From positions 8,330,450 to 8,394,449 of the forward strand of contig NC_037275.1 of the NCBI RefSeq assembly GCF_000002425.4: DNA of 64,000 nt, written 5' to 3'. The notes beneath the pieces were generated by a model. That model was not told the origin of the DNA and ran no database searches. It saw nothing but the letters and a program-made list of their open reading frames with translations. This document shows, piece after piece, positions 33,501 through 46,554 of the stretch. Positions within the stretch are counted from its first letter, which is position 1; each line of letters opens with the position of its first letter. A program made the position numbers and the translations under genes. Origin of the DNA: Physcomitrium patens (Eukaryota; Streptophyta; Bryopsida; Funariales; Funariaceae).

Positions 33501-35197
33501 AAATTGTACCATTAATAATCAGCTTAGTAATATAACACTATACAAACTATGATTTGGTGAAAAACCACCAATAGAATAGTATTGTATATTTGGTTCTATT
33601 TCATAGAACTTTATCAATAAGTCACTCTAAAAAAACTTATTTTTAAAGCATGTGCACATACTTTATTGATTACTCCATCAAAAATTGAGCATACAAATTT
33701 TTAGAATCCTATTACACATTCTATCATCAAAAGTGTAGATTACAAGTTTGATGAAACTTTTAGAAATTATAACTTTAATTTATACCATGATCTAAGCAAT
33801 GATAATTTTTTCTATATTCCAATATTACTCTCTACATCTATACTTACATCTTCTCAATAATAGCTTCTTTAAAATTCCATAAATATATCAACACTACATA
33901 TAAGTAATTATTCAATTTTCAAGTTCATATCTAATAATAAAAAATTACAAAAAGATCATGTATCTAAAATCATCTCAATTAAAGCAATATACAAATTCTC
34001 AATAGTTGAAAATGCTCTGACTCTCAAAAAAATTTTAGAATACCAACCCTTACAAGTTCATGTTCTCGCAACACTTTAGTAGCACATCAAAATTTATTGA
34101 TCTAGTGGGAGACACTACATCAATAGTGAGAGATTTCTTTTATGATATTACTTGATATGATTTATAATATATACCAATGCTTATTTATTCACCAACTAAA
34201 CAAGATTAATTTCCGAATAAATGACTTTATATTAGATTCAAATCTATTCAATAACTTCTAATCAACACACTTAATAACTTCTTTCTTTTGAATCTTCTAA
34301 CATTGAAGATTCATCTTCATCTATAATTTTAAATTTTCTATATTCATAATCAGTACTACATTTAAAGGTACTAATAGTATTTATTAGTGAATCAATTCAA
34401 GAATTCCAAACTTATAAAAAAGTCTTATTATCTTTTGATTCAAAATCATAGAAAGAAACTATAAATTATGAGTATGCCTTACTTACAGAAAATAATATAT
34501 AGAAATTATTTTTAAGATTATTTTATCAAAAATTGATCCAAAATAAATAGATTTATAAGGTCAAATATAAATCAAATAGTAACATTGATAAATTCAAGGA
34601 ATGATTAATTGTCAAGAAATTTAAGCAAAAATTATCTGATTATGATTTATATTATAATGCTCAACCTCAACGACCTCAATTTCTTGACTACTTGTATTTT
34701 GACTTTGGTCGAGATTTTAACAACCACAAAAATTTTATTAGCTTTGTCTATACATTGGAATCTACTACTATTGCATAAGATAGCCATAAGTAGAGATGTT
34801 TAAAAATGTCAATGATAATAATTTAACTAATTGTACTTACAGAATCTGCTATAGAAACAACTTGGTTATGTTGATTATTGAAATCTCTCAGTGCAAAGCA
34901 AAAACTATCAATAATTATGTATTATAACAATCAAGCCTTGATTGCTTTCATAAAAAACCTAAAATACCATCAACAAACAAAACGTATAGATATGAAATAT
35001 TTTGCAATACTTGAAGAATGTAAAAATTGATTCATGGATTTTTAATATATTTATATTAATAAATAAATCACAAATATACTTACAAAGCCATTTTCTTGTA
35101 ATGTATTTCAACAACTAAGCTCTCAACTAGAACTTCTACAATTCATCATGAATGAGTAGATAATATTCATCATAGAATGTATGTAGATGAGTGGAAG
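33500..35197 (+). mobile_element. Element K: decayed, internally deleted Ty1/copia element
   Basis: Read in order on the plus strand, with stops: the end of the copia integrase near 33541-33610 (WFGEKPPIE then CIFG, as in the YExWxGKKPxxxHLxxFG motif); the RT start near 34530-34800 (KSNSNIDKFKE, VKKFKQKLSDYD, then KILLALSIHWN); and RNase H near 34845-35010 (SAIETTW, YYNNQALIAFIKN, KYHQQTKRIDMKYF). Most of RT, with its YVDD box, is missing between 34800 and 34845. A purine tract (GATGAGTGGAAG) and an LTR start (TGTTGGTTAAAC at 35198) follow. Confidence 0.6.
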
Positions 35198-35748
35198 TGT
35201 TGGTTAAACATTCAAATATATTATATTTGAAGATCTATTTGTTCTCTGTATATAAATTTATGTTTAATTGATTAGAAGTGGCTGCTCTGAGTATTAGACA
35301 ATCAGACAATACAAGTTGATTAGAGAGAGAATACAAAAAGTATTGAGCTTTGATGTCACTAAAGGATTATATATAATGGAATAAAGAAAGAATTTATTAT
35401 TTTACTATGAATTTTTGATTGTAGAAAGTGTAAAAAAAATTTTACAAACTTATCCAAGACTATGTAGTCAATTAATTTAATTACCCAAAAGGCTTCCATT
35501 TACCACCTTAAGTAGACTTGATTCATACTAGATAGCCCACAACTGCTATTGTATCATTATAGACTTTTATTGTCAGCTTGTAGCTCTTTATGTACTTTTA
35601 TTTTTTTATGGTTTTAATCTTCAATTCTCTTTGAGACATGACCTCATCAATCTAACGAGCCTCTAGCAAGAGCTCCATAGTTTCTTTGTAGTCAATTATC
35701 TTACATAGCTAATTGGTCCAAAGTTTGAAGCCAAGTTTCATAAGTAAT
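35198..35748 (+). repeat. Probable 3' LTR of copia element K, right edge unclear
   Basis: Starts TGTTGG directly after the purine tract and has a TATA-like CTGTATATAAATT near 35257. It is cut or overgrown on the right by the LTR of chromovirus F (35749). No matching 5' LTR was found. Confidence 0.4.
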
Positions 35749-36284
35749 GCAATATCAAGGACATAAATCTCAAAGAAAAAAAAAAAAACCTTAATACACT
35801 CTTATATCACTAAAAAGAACTAAAAAGTCATTCAAAGATGATATAATATTGAACTAAAATGGCTGTTGCCAAAAACAAGAAGACTAGAAACTCTTGGAAT
35901 AAGACTAATAACTAAAAAGGTATTGAAAAGAGTGAAGAAGGCTTCATTCTTGCCTCCATATGTACTCTTAATTGGGAGTTATGTCACAATGTCCTATAGA
36001 ACCTCCAAAACGTGTTGACTTTGCAAGACATGTATCTTAACTTATAAGATAAGTTTCTATGTGTATGCCACGTAATTAAGTTGTTCCATAAGCTACCAAC
36101 ATGTGGTTAATTTATTGACCAAATTTCTAACTTATCAATCAATTACAAATACATGTAAAGTCAAAGCAGCATCTATAAAGCTTCTCTAGAAGATCTTATG
36201 AAATTAATTTAATTTTATCTATTTTTATTTATTCCTACTTAATCATATAGGTATTAACTAGAGTACCTATATATGTCCATGATA
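35749..36284 (-). repeat. Element F 3' LTR
   Basis: Matches 57767-58138 over the shared part (for example ATGTCCTATAGRACCTCCAAAA). The U3 edge is at 36284 (TATCATGG on the minus strand, decayed TG), preceded by the purine tract AGAAGAGAGAGTAA at 36285-36298. The low edge is approximate. Confidence 0.65.
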
Positions 36285-36879
36285 TTACTCTCTCTTCTAA
36301 GGACAAGTTCTATGAAGAGCAGTCTTCATATGTTGAAGAAATCTAAGATGAGACAAATTATATTTGTCATATACTCTGATCTTTGTTCTCTTCAAAGATG
36401 ATTAATAGGTCCTTTCAGCTTTCAATAGTGTCCCATATTATGATGAGAAGACCACCCTATTATTTGATTGTTATTGAAGCCTTTATAACTTCCTTCAAAT
36501 AAAATATTTGAAACATTGTTAGAAATTATTCCTACCTCTAATAAAATTACCAAACATTAGGACTCTTTTTCAAGGTCATGGTATCAAACACAATATGTCT
36601 TGTCATCTATTTGAGGAAAGACGTATCATTCTTAAGGATCTTCATCTCGATTTTGTCGTCTTTAAGGTTGTGACAATTGTAATGTCTCATCTAATAACTC
36701 TGCAAATGAAAGCTCTTCAATTGAATCTATTGGTTGTTGATTCTCCATCTTTTTAATGACAAAAATATTCAAAAGCTACAAAAAAAGATAGAAGGTAAAA
36801 TATTATCTTTCTTTGATCTTATTTCTTTTATAGCAAAGATTTATTATTCTTTATCTTGATTTTGATAGATAATATCAAT

Positions 36880-37050
36880 AAAAAGCTTTAATTCTCTTTG
36901 TTGCATTTATAAGTCTTTTTACTAGTTTTAATGTGCATTCATTAATATCATATCTATACCAATGAATAAGATATTCTAATCTATTTTAGCACCGCCTTGA
37001 ATTTGCGACTTCTTCTACTTCAAACTCTTGATCATTATTCACTTTTATAG
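36880..37050 (-). pseudogene. Element F chromodomain
   Basis: The minus strand reads VNNDQEFEVEEVANSRRC, stop, then NRLEYLIHWYRYDINECTLK and LINATKRIKAFY. This follows the chromodomain pattern EFEVEEIL..R..G...YLVHWKGY....TWEP. The aromatic positions Y and W of the cage are partly retained and the TWEP motif is lost. In chromoviruses this domain sits at the integrase C-terminus and directs insertion to marked chromatin. One internal stop makes it non-functional. It is separated from its integrase by the 15-kb insertion of E with D. Confidence 0.75.
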
Positions 37051-37116
37051 GAAGAAGTGGCATTTGTCTTCTTCCCAAAATATTCACTGTCTTATATGGC
37101 TCGAGAAAAGAGACAT

Positions 37117-38667
37117 TGTCATAATGTAATATAACTAATAAGTGAAAGAATATAGAAATTATTATATTATAGAAGATCTTAGTTCAAAATATTGTAACAA
37201 ATTATCTTAGAAATATAGGTAATAGTTAAAAGTGTAGTAAAATTAAAAAATACTAATATTACCTTTTATAAAATGAGCTTCTATTTACTTTGTAGGACCA
37301 TAAATAAGACAAAATAAAATAAATTAGAAAATTTAATGATATAAGAATGTGTATGAAGAAATTAAGAGTACATTTTTGTAAAATTTATCTCAATAAGCTA
37401 AGAATTGATACCTAGAGAAGACCAGTTGTCAACATGGGTCAAAATCAAACCTTGAGATACAAAATTATATACCTATGGTAACTTTAAGATTCTTTTGGAA
37501 GATTAGAAAGTAGAATTTGAAAGCAGATTTAATAAGGTTTCTATAAGTTCTGGTTTTGTATGTATTAGATTTGTAATGACTTTGTAAGAGCTTTACAAAG
37601 TCAAGATTGTTTTGGATGACTTAGATTTTTGTGAAATAAAATAGAGTTGACATTTTGGGAAATTTTAAGAGTTTTGCAACAAATATATAAGTGAAATTTT
37701 GTGGATTAATGGTTATAATTGTGCTTAATATGTATTGTAAATTTTAGCTTGATCTAATAGCTGAATTGAAGGTTATTGAGGTTTAAGTGGATTGAGATCT
37801 CAATAAATAGAATTTCAGAGCTAATAAGGATTTTAAAGATTTCTTGCAATCTATTAATTGGATTAGAGTAAAAGTTATGTAAGTAGATAGTAGACTTGTT
37901 TTTTTACATATATGAGAATTTTGAGATCAATTGAATAGTGCAAAAAAAAGATGTTAGCATTGGAAGATTAGTATTAAGATTGGAGAAGAAGGCCTACCAA
38001 CATTCGAGTAGATTTTAGGATTTTTCTTCTATTTGATAAGTGCGATTGGCTTCAAATTTGTTATACTTATTTGTTACTAAGAGATTGAAAGATATATAAA
38101 ATTGTAAATAAGATCAATGGTTTAATCAAAAGTTATGAAGGTTCTAAACTATCTTAGGGTTTGGTTAGGATTTAGTTTAAGATTTAGAATTTGTTTAGGA
38201 TTTGATTTAGGATTTAAGATTTCATTAAGACTTGGTATAGGATTTTGGATTTGTCTAGGATTTGGTCTAGAGTTTAAAATTTGTCTAAGATTTGGTTGAG
38301 GATTTATAATTTTTCTAGGATTTGATTGAAGTCTATTAAGATTTCAACTAGGATTAAATTAGAACTTAATTGAAATTTATTTAAGATATATTATGATTAT
38401 TTTAATATTTTTTAGGGCTTCTTAAAGATTATTTTATGGTTTATTGTGGATTAACTTTCAACTTTCTTAAGTTTTTTTATTGTTTCTTTTGTAATTTCTT
38501 TAAAGTTTCTTTTGAATTTGATTAAAGCTTATTTAGCATTCTTAAGATTTAATTAGATTTTATTTAATATTCTATTAGAATTAAGATTTTTTTATTACAA
38601 TTTCTATTCTAACTTCTACAACCAGGTGCCTAGTATACTCTCAAGCAACACTTCACATAATACAATA
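37117..38667 (+). repeat. Element E 5' LTR (family 1c)
   Basis: Starts TGTCATAATGTAATAT and ends CACATAATACAATA; the 3' LTR has TGTTGTGATGTAACAC and ACATAATATGACA. The right part (38150-38330) consists of imperfect tandem units of about 35-40 bases of the type GGATTTGGTTTAGGATTTA. It lacks the gag-derived insert. Confidence 0.75.
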
Positions 38668-38671
38668 TAGT

Positions 38672-38691
38672 TGGTGAACCTGATGTAAAGA
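38672..38691 (+). other. Primer binding site of element E
   Basis: TGGTGAACCTGATGTAAAG, four bases after the 5' LTR, equals the A site apart from three transitions. Confidence 0.7.
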
Positions 38692-38769
38692 GATTAAGAT
38701 AAAAAGTATTTAGAAATTTTTCTTGGGATATTTGAATTATCAAGAAGGAAGACAAGAGAGTTGAAGGAA

Positions 38770-40625
38770 GGGCTATGGATGGTGTTTCGATTGGAGCTAC
38801 AAGTAGAGGTACTAGTGGAGGACAAGGTATGTATTTTGATCCCAATTTTGCAAGCATGTTTGAGACTTTTGGCTTATTCATGCAACAACAATAGATTAAA
38901 GAGTGCAAAGAAGGTATGGCAAACAAAGCATTATAAGTGATTATTGATAAGATTGATCAATTTGAAGGAAAGAACATAATAAATTATTTAAGATGCTATA
39001 TAAAAGAAATTGAGTTGAAATGTATTCTAGAAAGTGAGATGGTTCAATTATTTGAACTGGCTACTGTACTAGAGATAAGAAATCATGTAAGATCTGTTAT
39101 AGGATATTCTAGAGGTTTATAGAAAAAATTATCTCAAGCATTGAAGGATGAGTTTTTATTGAAAGATAGTAATTGGATTATAAAAAAAATATTTTTTGAA
39201 TAGGTTGAAAGATTAGAAAAGGATCTTTTAGCAATAAAATTTTAAAGGAGTTTGAAAAGCAACATTTTTTTTTATCAAAGAAAGAAAAATAATTATTGGA
39301 TCTAATTAAAATAGAACTCTTTCTTCAAGCGGATGATGGAATAAGTTACAAAAAAAGCTGGAATGTAACTCGAGTTGAAATGTAACTTTTTTTTTAACTT
39401 ATTATTTTTTAAATATTTTTTAAAGTTTTACATTCTTCAAGAGTATGATGTAAGTCAAAAAAAGTTAGAAATCTTTCTTGAAGTTAAAAAAGAAGATGAA
39501 GGATTGACAACAAATTGGAAGGAAGTGGAAGAAGCATTAGGATTTTTGGCAAAAAGAGAAAAGAGAAAAGATAGGATAGATATTCAAAGACTATTACAAG
39601 CATCTAAGGTAAAAATGTCTACTATCCATGTAACATCTTTGATTCAACCTTCAATGGCTACATCAAAGAAAGAAAAAATAGATATTGATGAAATCATATG
39701 TAGAATGAGAGATTTGCAAATAAAATTTGCAATACATGAAGAGAAAAGCCAATCATCAAGAATATCAATAAGACAAAGATTAGGGCCAATAAAAGGTTTA
39801 TTACATGTGGTGTGATAGCATAGATCATTCAAAAAGAAAATATGAGGATATTACAGAGATACTACATAAAAAAATATTTTTTTTAAAGATGGTATGATAC
39901 ACTTAAAAGAAAGTAGAGAAAAATTAGAGAAAATTTTTGGTAAAAAAAGAATGAAGATATTTGTGGGAGATGCTTTTAAATTGCATACAATCTCAAGCAA
40001 TGAAGTATCAATATATTAGGCAAAAGAAAATCCTAGTAAATATTTAAGTATAAATCTTGAATTTTTAGGAGAATCTAGTTCTTTTTGGACAAGTACAATG
40101 AGTTATGCTAAAAAAAATATATATATTAGAAATAATTTAAAATGTGTTGGCAATAACATTTAACAAATTATTATGTGGAATGATCTAGTAGATGGATTAC
40201 TTGTGCATGCTCATATTACAAGGAGTCAATATGAAGCATTAATAGAAAAAAAAATAAAGGAGAGATGAAAATAATGAAGGGCCTTCAAAAAGAACTACAA
40301 AGAGCGAAAAAGCACAATAACAAAAGAGTCCTATACATGAAAAGATAATAGAGAATATGTCTATAAAAAAAAAACAAAAAAAACAAAAAAAAAAATAAAC
40401 AAATAAACAAACAAACAAACAAAGTCTTCTACTATAAATTACAATTAGATATTAAAGCTGATATAGATTTGAAGAAGATATTGGAGGAGCAGATTTTAAG
40501 TGAAAAGGTTGAATTTACAATTGGTGAAATTCTAGGAATTACAAAGTGTGAGTTTCATGAAGTTATTATTGATACAATAAAGAAAAAAAGACAATCTATA
40601 GGAGACACTATGACATCAAATGCAT
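38770..40625 (+). pseudogene. Element E gag
   Basis: Aligns with A 8796-10496. N-terminal pieces are GGQGMYFDPNFASMFETFG and KIDQFEGKNIINYLR (frame 38937-39122), followed by ELATVLEIRNH. Frame 39375-39815 covers KEDEGLTTNWKEVEEALGFL and MRDLQIKFAIHEEK. The knuckle region near 39800-39850 is decayed (CDSIDHSKRKY). The C-terminal charged region ends KKKRQSIGDTM with CAA where A and C have TAA. Several stops, and an extra T/A-rich stretch near 39340-39440. Confidence 0.65.
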
Positions 40626-40679
40626 AAGGAACAAGAGCAATGGAAAGCAATAAAGATGAAGAAGATGAAATATAAAATT

Positions 40680-41215
40680 TTGGAAATGTATTGTTAGTAA
40701 GATTTACAGAAAATAATGATGTCATTCAAGCTTCTAGTCATTGTTCTAGAAGTCATTCAGCAAGGGCTACTTCAAAAACTTTGTTAAAATTGAAAGATTT
40801 AAAAGAACCAGTTGTAGCATTGATTAATCATAGTTTTGAAATCAATTTGATATCAAAAGAATTATATAATAAGAAAAAATAGCCTATTAATATTGAATAT
40901 AGGTGGATGATAAGAATAACAAATAATTCAAAGAGAGATTTGTATGGAGCTTGTCTAAATATCAAGATGATGATAAAAGATATTATTCATGAATAAAGTT
41001 TTTTTGTACAAGACATGTCTATATATCCTATTATATTAGGACAATCATATATTATTGCCACACAAATGGAAATAAAGTTAATAGATGATGGTTTAGCCTA
41101 CATAAAAATAAGAAGCCAAGATGGAATAAAAGTAGTTCAATTTTTAACTATTTGTTCTAATTATGAGAAAAATTGTGATAAGTTGAGAGAGAAGTGATTA
41201 TCAAATGAGAAATTT
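40680..41215 (+). pseudogene. Element E protease
   Basis: Frame 40691-40882 has SHSARATSKTLLKLKDLKEP and VALINHSFEINLISKELYNK (active site N-H-S, decayed from D-H-G). Frame 41015-41197 has YPIILGQSYIIATQMEIKLI and RSQDGIKVVQFLTICSNYEK, where CAA stands in place of the stop of A and C. Dead by loss of the catalytic Asp. Confidence 0.7.
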
Positions 41216-41243
41216 GAAGACCTTAAGGGTTTTTATTACACAC

Positions 41244-42013
41244 TATAGAATATGTAAATAAATTTTGTGATAAGTTATTGTTTGATTATTGACAACCTTG
41301 AGAATTAGACTGATGGTTAGGCAGTTTAGTTGATAACAATAGGTTGTTAGTGGAACAAATGGTTAAGAATTCAAAGGGCCATAACCTTTGGAATCTGTTG
41401 GCCGATGATCCATCTTTTGAGTAGGATAAAGAGGTTGAGAAAAGGGAGATTGGGCCTAGACTGTGAGAGTCATTAGCCGGAGTAAGCTTGGTGCTACTTC
41501 TTTGTTTTCTTTGCTTTTATTATTTTCTTATGAAAAATTGTGATTGAGAGAAGTATTGTTGAAATTATGATTAGAATATTATAGAATATGACTTTGGACA
41601 GATCGTTTTGGAAAAAATCTGTGACCTTGAGAATTGAGATTATTGAATTGTATTGTATTAAGTGAAGATATTGAATTCTATATGATGAATTGAGAAATTG
41701 AATATAATAAGTAAGCTGGAGATCAGTAATTGAATATATAACAACCGAAAGAGAGTAAGTGGGAGATGAACTGATAAGAATATGGAAATATTGTTGAATT
41801 GATAGTCATAGAATGGATTATGTGTTGAATTAAGACGGAAGTAGTAAGCCTTGGTATTTTGTAGTTTGATGATTGATTTTAGATAGCTATAGTACAATCA
41901 ATTGTGACACTAGCAGACCTAATTCATATAACCAGTCTTTTTCCATGTTCGAACCTACCTCTATTAGTTCAATTGCTTTGGTATACTGAAGCTTGAACAC
42001 AACACGAATAACA
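41244..42013 (+). repeat. Element D 5' LTR (family 2)
   Basis: 770 bp, starts TATAGAATATGTAAAT (TGTAGAAT in the 3' copy) and ends GAATAACA. The 3' LTR has a duplicated stretch around 47265-47300 (GACTGTGAGAGTC-like units), which explains its greater length. Confidence 0.85.
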
Positions 42014-42016
42014 TTT

Positions 42017-42033
42017 TGGTGCCGCTGCCAGGA
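42017..42033 (+). other. Primer binding site of element D
   Basis: TGGTGCCGCTGCCAGGA, three bases after the LTR. It is near the tRNA-Asp-type PBS of many plant Ty3/gypsy elements. Confidence 0.7.
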
Positions 42034-42099
42034 AAATGATAATAATATGAAATGTTAGAAATTGATTGTATGGAAAGAAGGAAAGATTATAAGTGATAA

Positions 42100-43828
42100 C
42101 TATGAAGGGGAGGATTATCAAAGAATTAATCAACAAACAAAAGAAAGACAAGAGCGATTACACATAAGAAATCTCCTACAGGAATGACAAAAAAGAATTG
42201 CAAGTCTAAGAAAAATCAAAGGAAGAAAAATTCAAATTCAAATAGCAAGGACACATGTGATAATACCAATGGCCGCGAGAGTGCGAGAAGTACCAATTGC
42301 AGTATAAATGGGAGCAGTAAGAGATCGAACTACAAGTGTGGCACTATTACCTATTTTTAGTGGTTGGTCGGGCTCTGATCTCGATCACCATATATCTCAA
42401 TTCTTGACAGCCTACGTAGCTAATAATGGTAGAACTAAAGATATTTAGTTGAGATGGTTGCCAGCAACTTTAAAAGATACAGCTTTTGAATGATATATTC
42501 AGCAACTAGTGGGTAGATTTCTCAATTGAGAGGCCTTGAGGAACGCCTTCTTAATCCATTTTAGACCAATTGGATTTGAAGATCGACTTTGAGAAAGTTT
42601 TATGAATAGCAAGATATTTGCGAGAGAATCCATAGAGTCCTATTATGGCCGGATCATGGATATACTTTGTAAATGGTCAAATAATCAAATATCATATGTA
42701 TTTATATTGTCAATATTAATTAACGGTTTGCATCCACTAGAATTAAAAATGTTTGTAAAAGAGGCTCGACCAGCTACGGTAGAGGCATCGTTGGTATGAA
42801 CAAAGGTGTGGAAAGAATGTCATTATGACCAATTCTTAACAGTGGAGGCCACGATGATTCCAAGTTCAGGAAGCCAACAAATACAACTAGAAAATGTATC
42901 GATGGATAATTCTTCACAAATGGCTACCTCCAATGTGAAGAATGTTATGTTGCAACAACCAATTAATGCTACACCACTCCAAGTAATAGCACCAATAATG
43001 ATAACACCTTATTTTATATCGCCAACTTATCAAAAACCAGAGTTGTTTACAAATGCGACTATTAAAGATTCAAATGAAGCCTTGTTATTAAATCTAACAA
43101 AGAAGATAGAAGAATTGGCCGTGAATTTGGCTAAAGATAAGGAGAAACAACATAAGCCTTCTAATACGAGACCTAATGTATGGTATAATAATTATAAAGG
43201 ATAAGGTCTTTTTGATACGGAATGTCCATTACTTAGATAAACAGGTGTTCAATGTACATTTTATGAAGGAAAGCACCTTATCCAAAACTGCTGGCATTTA
43301 CAAAGGCAACAACAATTCAGTAATCAGACCATGATCCCACTGACTCAGTGGAAAGTCAATCAAGTTCAAATAGGAAATACATATGGATGGAATGAAAATC
43401 GATCTAATCGACAAAATTGAACATTCAAAAACTTTCAAAGTTTCAATTTTAATCAGGGATCTACATCAAATCTCCAGAACTACAAGAAGGAGCAGTAGAG
43501 GTATCAGCAATATGCTCCACCGGCATCATCAAACTACATATCCTCCGTACAAACAAGACAACCAAGATCATTTTCTAACCCTACTTGGAACAAGCCTAGT
43601 AGGTATATATCGGTGGAGACATGCAATATGCCAAATGGAGGTGCAAGAAGACCACTTCGTTGTTTTCGTTGCAGACAAATTGGTCATTATGCCAGTAAAT
43701 GTGCCAATCCCAGAGCCAATGATAATTATACATCAGTATGTATGAATTGCAAGCAGTCGGGGCATACTTATCAGCAATGTAATGCTCCATTCAATTTCAA
43801 TAATCGAGATCAACAGATCCAAAGCTAA
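42100..43828 (+). pseudogene. Element D Gag
   Basis: A start-to-end reading needs several stops ignored. The N-terminal part is basic (KERQERLHIRNLL). The capsid domain lies near 42330-42790 (PIFSGWSGSDLDHHISQFL, TAYVANNGRTKDI, RNAFLIHFRPIGFEDRL, then frame 42602-42799 with ESYYGRIMDILCKWSNN). Frame 42806-43204 is a Gln/Asn-rich linker ending in a Lys-rich helix. A first knuckle CTFYEGKHLIQNC (second Cys lost) lies near 43253. The double knuckle (frame 43613-43828) is intact: CFRCRQIGHYASKC and CMNCKQSGHTYQQC. It is the parent-type sequence of the knuckles found in family 1b LTRs. Confidence 0.7.
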
Positions 43829-44293
43829 GGAAAAATGTAAGAGATAAATCAAGGTCCTCAAGATTTACTAATTCATCAGGTAGAAGTAGTCCAAGCTATT
43901 CTTATAAGTCAGCAAAAGGAGAAAGGACCAATTCAACATTTGGGTGATCTTGAAGTGAAAGGCCAATTGGATCCAATTACGGGGCCATCTAATCTAGGTC
44001 TTGACATGGGCCTGTTACTTAGTATAAGACCAGAATTGGTTGTGCATCCCAATGAGGTACCAATTACGGAGGCTTAGGTTCCGTTTCAAGCTGTTTCATT
44101 CTCTACACAATTTTGGAAAATGTCCTTTCTATTGAAAGATCCTCTAAGAGGCATGAATTCCAAGGAATCAATATCAGCCCAATTGGGAGAACAATCTTAC
44201 TTGTTGAAAGAACCAATTTTATAAGCTACGTCAAATATAATTTCAGTATCTTTATCAATTTCTAATATAAAGAAAATCAATTTATTTGCGTCG

Positions 44294-44990
44294 ATGTCTA
44301 GGACTAGAAAGAAGAAACGAACATTAGAAATTACTACCATTACAGAATCATATGATATTCTAAAAGATTTGGATACTATACAGCCCACAATCTCTATGAA
44401 GCAACTATTGGCAATAGCACTTGAGTGCCAAATTATCTTGAATTCCTCATTAATTCATCACAGATCTCAAAATAAAGAAATCCAAGAAGTAAGTTTGAAT
44501 CCCAATCCAAATACACCAATAATTGATGTCTCAATTGATGGAATGTTATTATTGGGAGTACAAGTAGACAGAGGATCTAGTGTAAATCTTATGAATGCCA
44601 CTACAATGGAGGATTTGGGTTTGGATCACTTAGTACCTATTATAATATTTTTGAGAATGACTGACTCTAGTCGAGTTAAACCTATGGATATTTTATGAAG
44701 TATTGATATAGTAATTGTAGAGATTACCTACAAAATTGATTATATTGTTTTTCGATTGCGAAGCTCTATATTGTCATACTCAATTTTATTGGAGTAACCA
44801 TGGTTATATCAAGCTAAAGCTTGAAATGATTGGGACCGTGGTACATTGACAATTGGAAAAGGTAATGATAAAATTGTGCTTCAAAAGTATCCTATCGAAT
44901 ATTACGGAAAAACTCAATTGGTCAATTCGAAAATTCATGTCAGATTGTAAAGATGAGTCTACAGAAGAAGAAATTGGTGCACCTGACCCA
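44294..44990 (+). pseudogene. Element D protease
   Basis: Frame 44294-44698 begins SRTRKKKRTLEIT. It holds IIDVSIDGMLLLGVQVDRGS, the aspartic protease strand and active site (D-R-G here), and SSVNLMNATTMEDLGLDHLV. The flap and C-terminal part, past a TGA at 44696-44698, continue to about 44950 (ILLE-stop-PWLYQAKA; KIVLQKYPIEYYGK). The region upstream (43830-44290) encodes the linker PITGPSNLGLDMG, SIRPELVVHPNEVPITEA that reappears in family 1 LTRs. Confidence 0.65.
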
Positions 44991-45098
44991 ATTTATGCTG
45001 ATACAAGGTAAGTTATCGAGCATACTAGAATAAACTACTAGTGAAGGGGACCAAGAGAGTATTTAGTTCTTCTAGATATTATTGATAATTCTGATCAT

Positions 45099-46430
45099 AT
45101 GATTGCATATTGGATGAATAAACAAGATGTTAATCACGTTAGTACTATGGAACTGGAGTTTGAAAGTTCTAATTTGTCAAATTTTATGAAATTTTCTGGA
45201 ATTGAACTAAATATTATTCCAGAGACTCTTGAAATTTCACGATGTCAACCAATTAATTTATGTATAGGAGAGGCTCCTCAAATCATTCAGATTTATGATG
45301 GTATTAAAGGCAAGGATGGAGTTTTGCGATGCTCTATTTATCAGACTGAAGTGAGTATTATATTGGAAGATTTCTACTTGGATAGTTATGGTGGACATTT
45401 TACAGGGGACAGCATAGCTTGTAAAGCTTTACAGACTAGTTATTAGTGGCCAACAATGTTTGTAGATGCCCACCAATTCGTCCGTCATTGTGACCCATGT
45501 CAAAGAATGAGTCGACCTACTGGAACTTCAACAATGCCATTGATACCAATTTTAGCTCAAGCGCCTTTTGAAAAATGGAGAATTGATTTTGTGGGACTAA
45601 TTGCACCAACCTCGAGAAATGGAAAAAAATGGTATATATTAGTAGCAACGAATTACGTAACAAAATGGACTGAAGCTGTAGCTATGAAAATCAATAGTGC
45701 AAGTACAGTAGCAACCTTTTTGTATGAAAATATTATTACATGGTTCGATTGTCCACGAGAATTGGTTAGTAATTGAGGAACTCATTTTATAAATAGTACA
45801 ATCGAAGCACTTATGGCTAAATACGAGATAAAATATCGTAAGACTATACTGTATCATTTTAGAACCAATGGATAAATAGAAAAGACTAATGGAATTTTAT
45901 GTAAAATCCTAACAAAAATAGTTTCAGGAGCGGGAACAGATTGGGACACTAAGTTGTTCGCAGCTTTATGGACATATCATACTGCGTATAAAGTTACTAC
46001 CAATGCTATCCCTTTTCAATTGGTTTATGGCCAGGAAGTAATATTACCTATTGAATTGGAAGTCCAAAGTTTATAAATTGCTATAGATACTAGATTGAGA
46101 GATCATCATTCATTATGGCACCATTTAGAAGAATTGAAAAAATTGAATGAAATTAAAGCCAATGCATTAATGATAATGGAAACTATATAAAAATAAAGAA
46201 AGACTTATTATGATAGTAAGCTTAGACCAAAGGCTTTTATGCCAAATAATTTGATACTTCTTTATGATAGTCGATTTAAAAAAATTTCAAGAAAATTTCA
46301 AGTTTGATGGCATGGGCCATATCGAGTTATTAACGGATTTCCAAATGATTCAATACAATTGGAAGATTTTATGGATACTAAATTTATGACATGGATCAAT
46401 GGCAATCGGCTTAAATTTTACTATACATAA
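45099..46430 (+). pseudogene. Element D integrase (with pre-RT linker fused upstream)
   Basis: Frame 45099-45446 starts with a stretch typical of the sequence just before RT (MNKQDVNHVSTMELE, PETLEISRCQPINLCIG). It then passes directly into the integrase zinc module (DGVLRCSIYQTEVSIILEDF, GGHFTGD). Frame 45456-45776 has the CDPCQRM Cys pair and the core KWRIDFVGLIAPTS (first Asp) and YVTKWTEAVAM. Further pieces to 46430 include KTNGILCKIL (Glu region), TPFQLVYGQE-like and KFQV-stop-WHGPYRVI. The fusion point near 45310 marks the RT-RNase H deletion. Plant-type integrase with no chromodomain. Confidence 0.75.
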
Positions 46431-46554
46431 ACCCGGGATGGATTTTCTATTATAAAAAGAGGAGGAGTCGATCTAATTGATTAGACCATAGTAAGAAGTA
46501 GGAAGGGAGCTCTTAATAAGCATCGTATTTTTTTTTGTAATTAAGGAGAAGTGG

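Noticed and set aside
36880..37050. Chromodomain as a host chromatin gene
   Set aside because: It sits directly upstream of a polypurine tract and LTR and continues the integrase C-terminus once E is removed.
43613..43828. Zinc-knuckle ORF as a host CCHC protein gene
   Set aside because: Context (capsid upstream, protease downstream, flanking LTRs with target duplication) shows it is retrotransposon gag.
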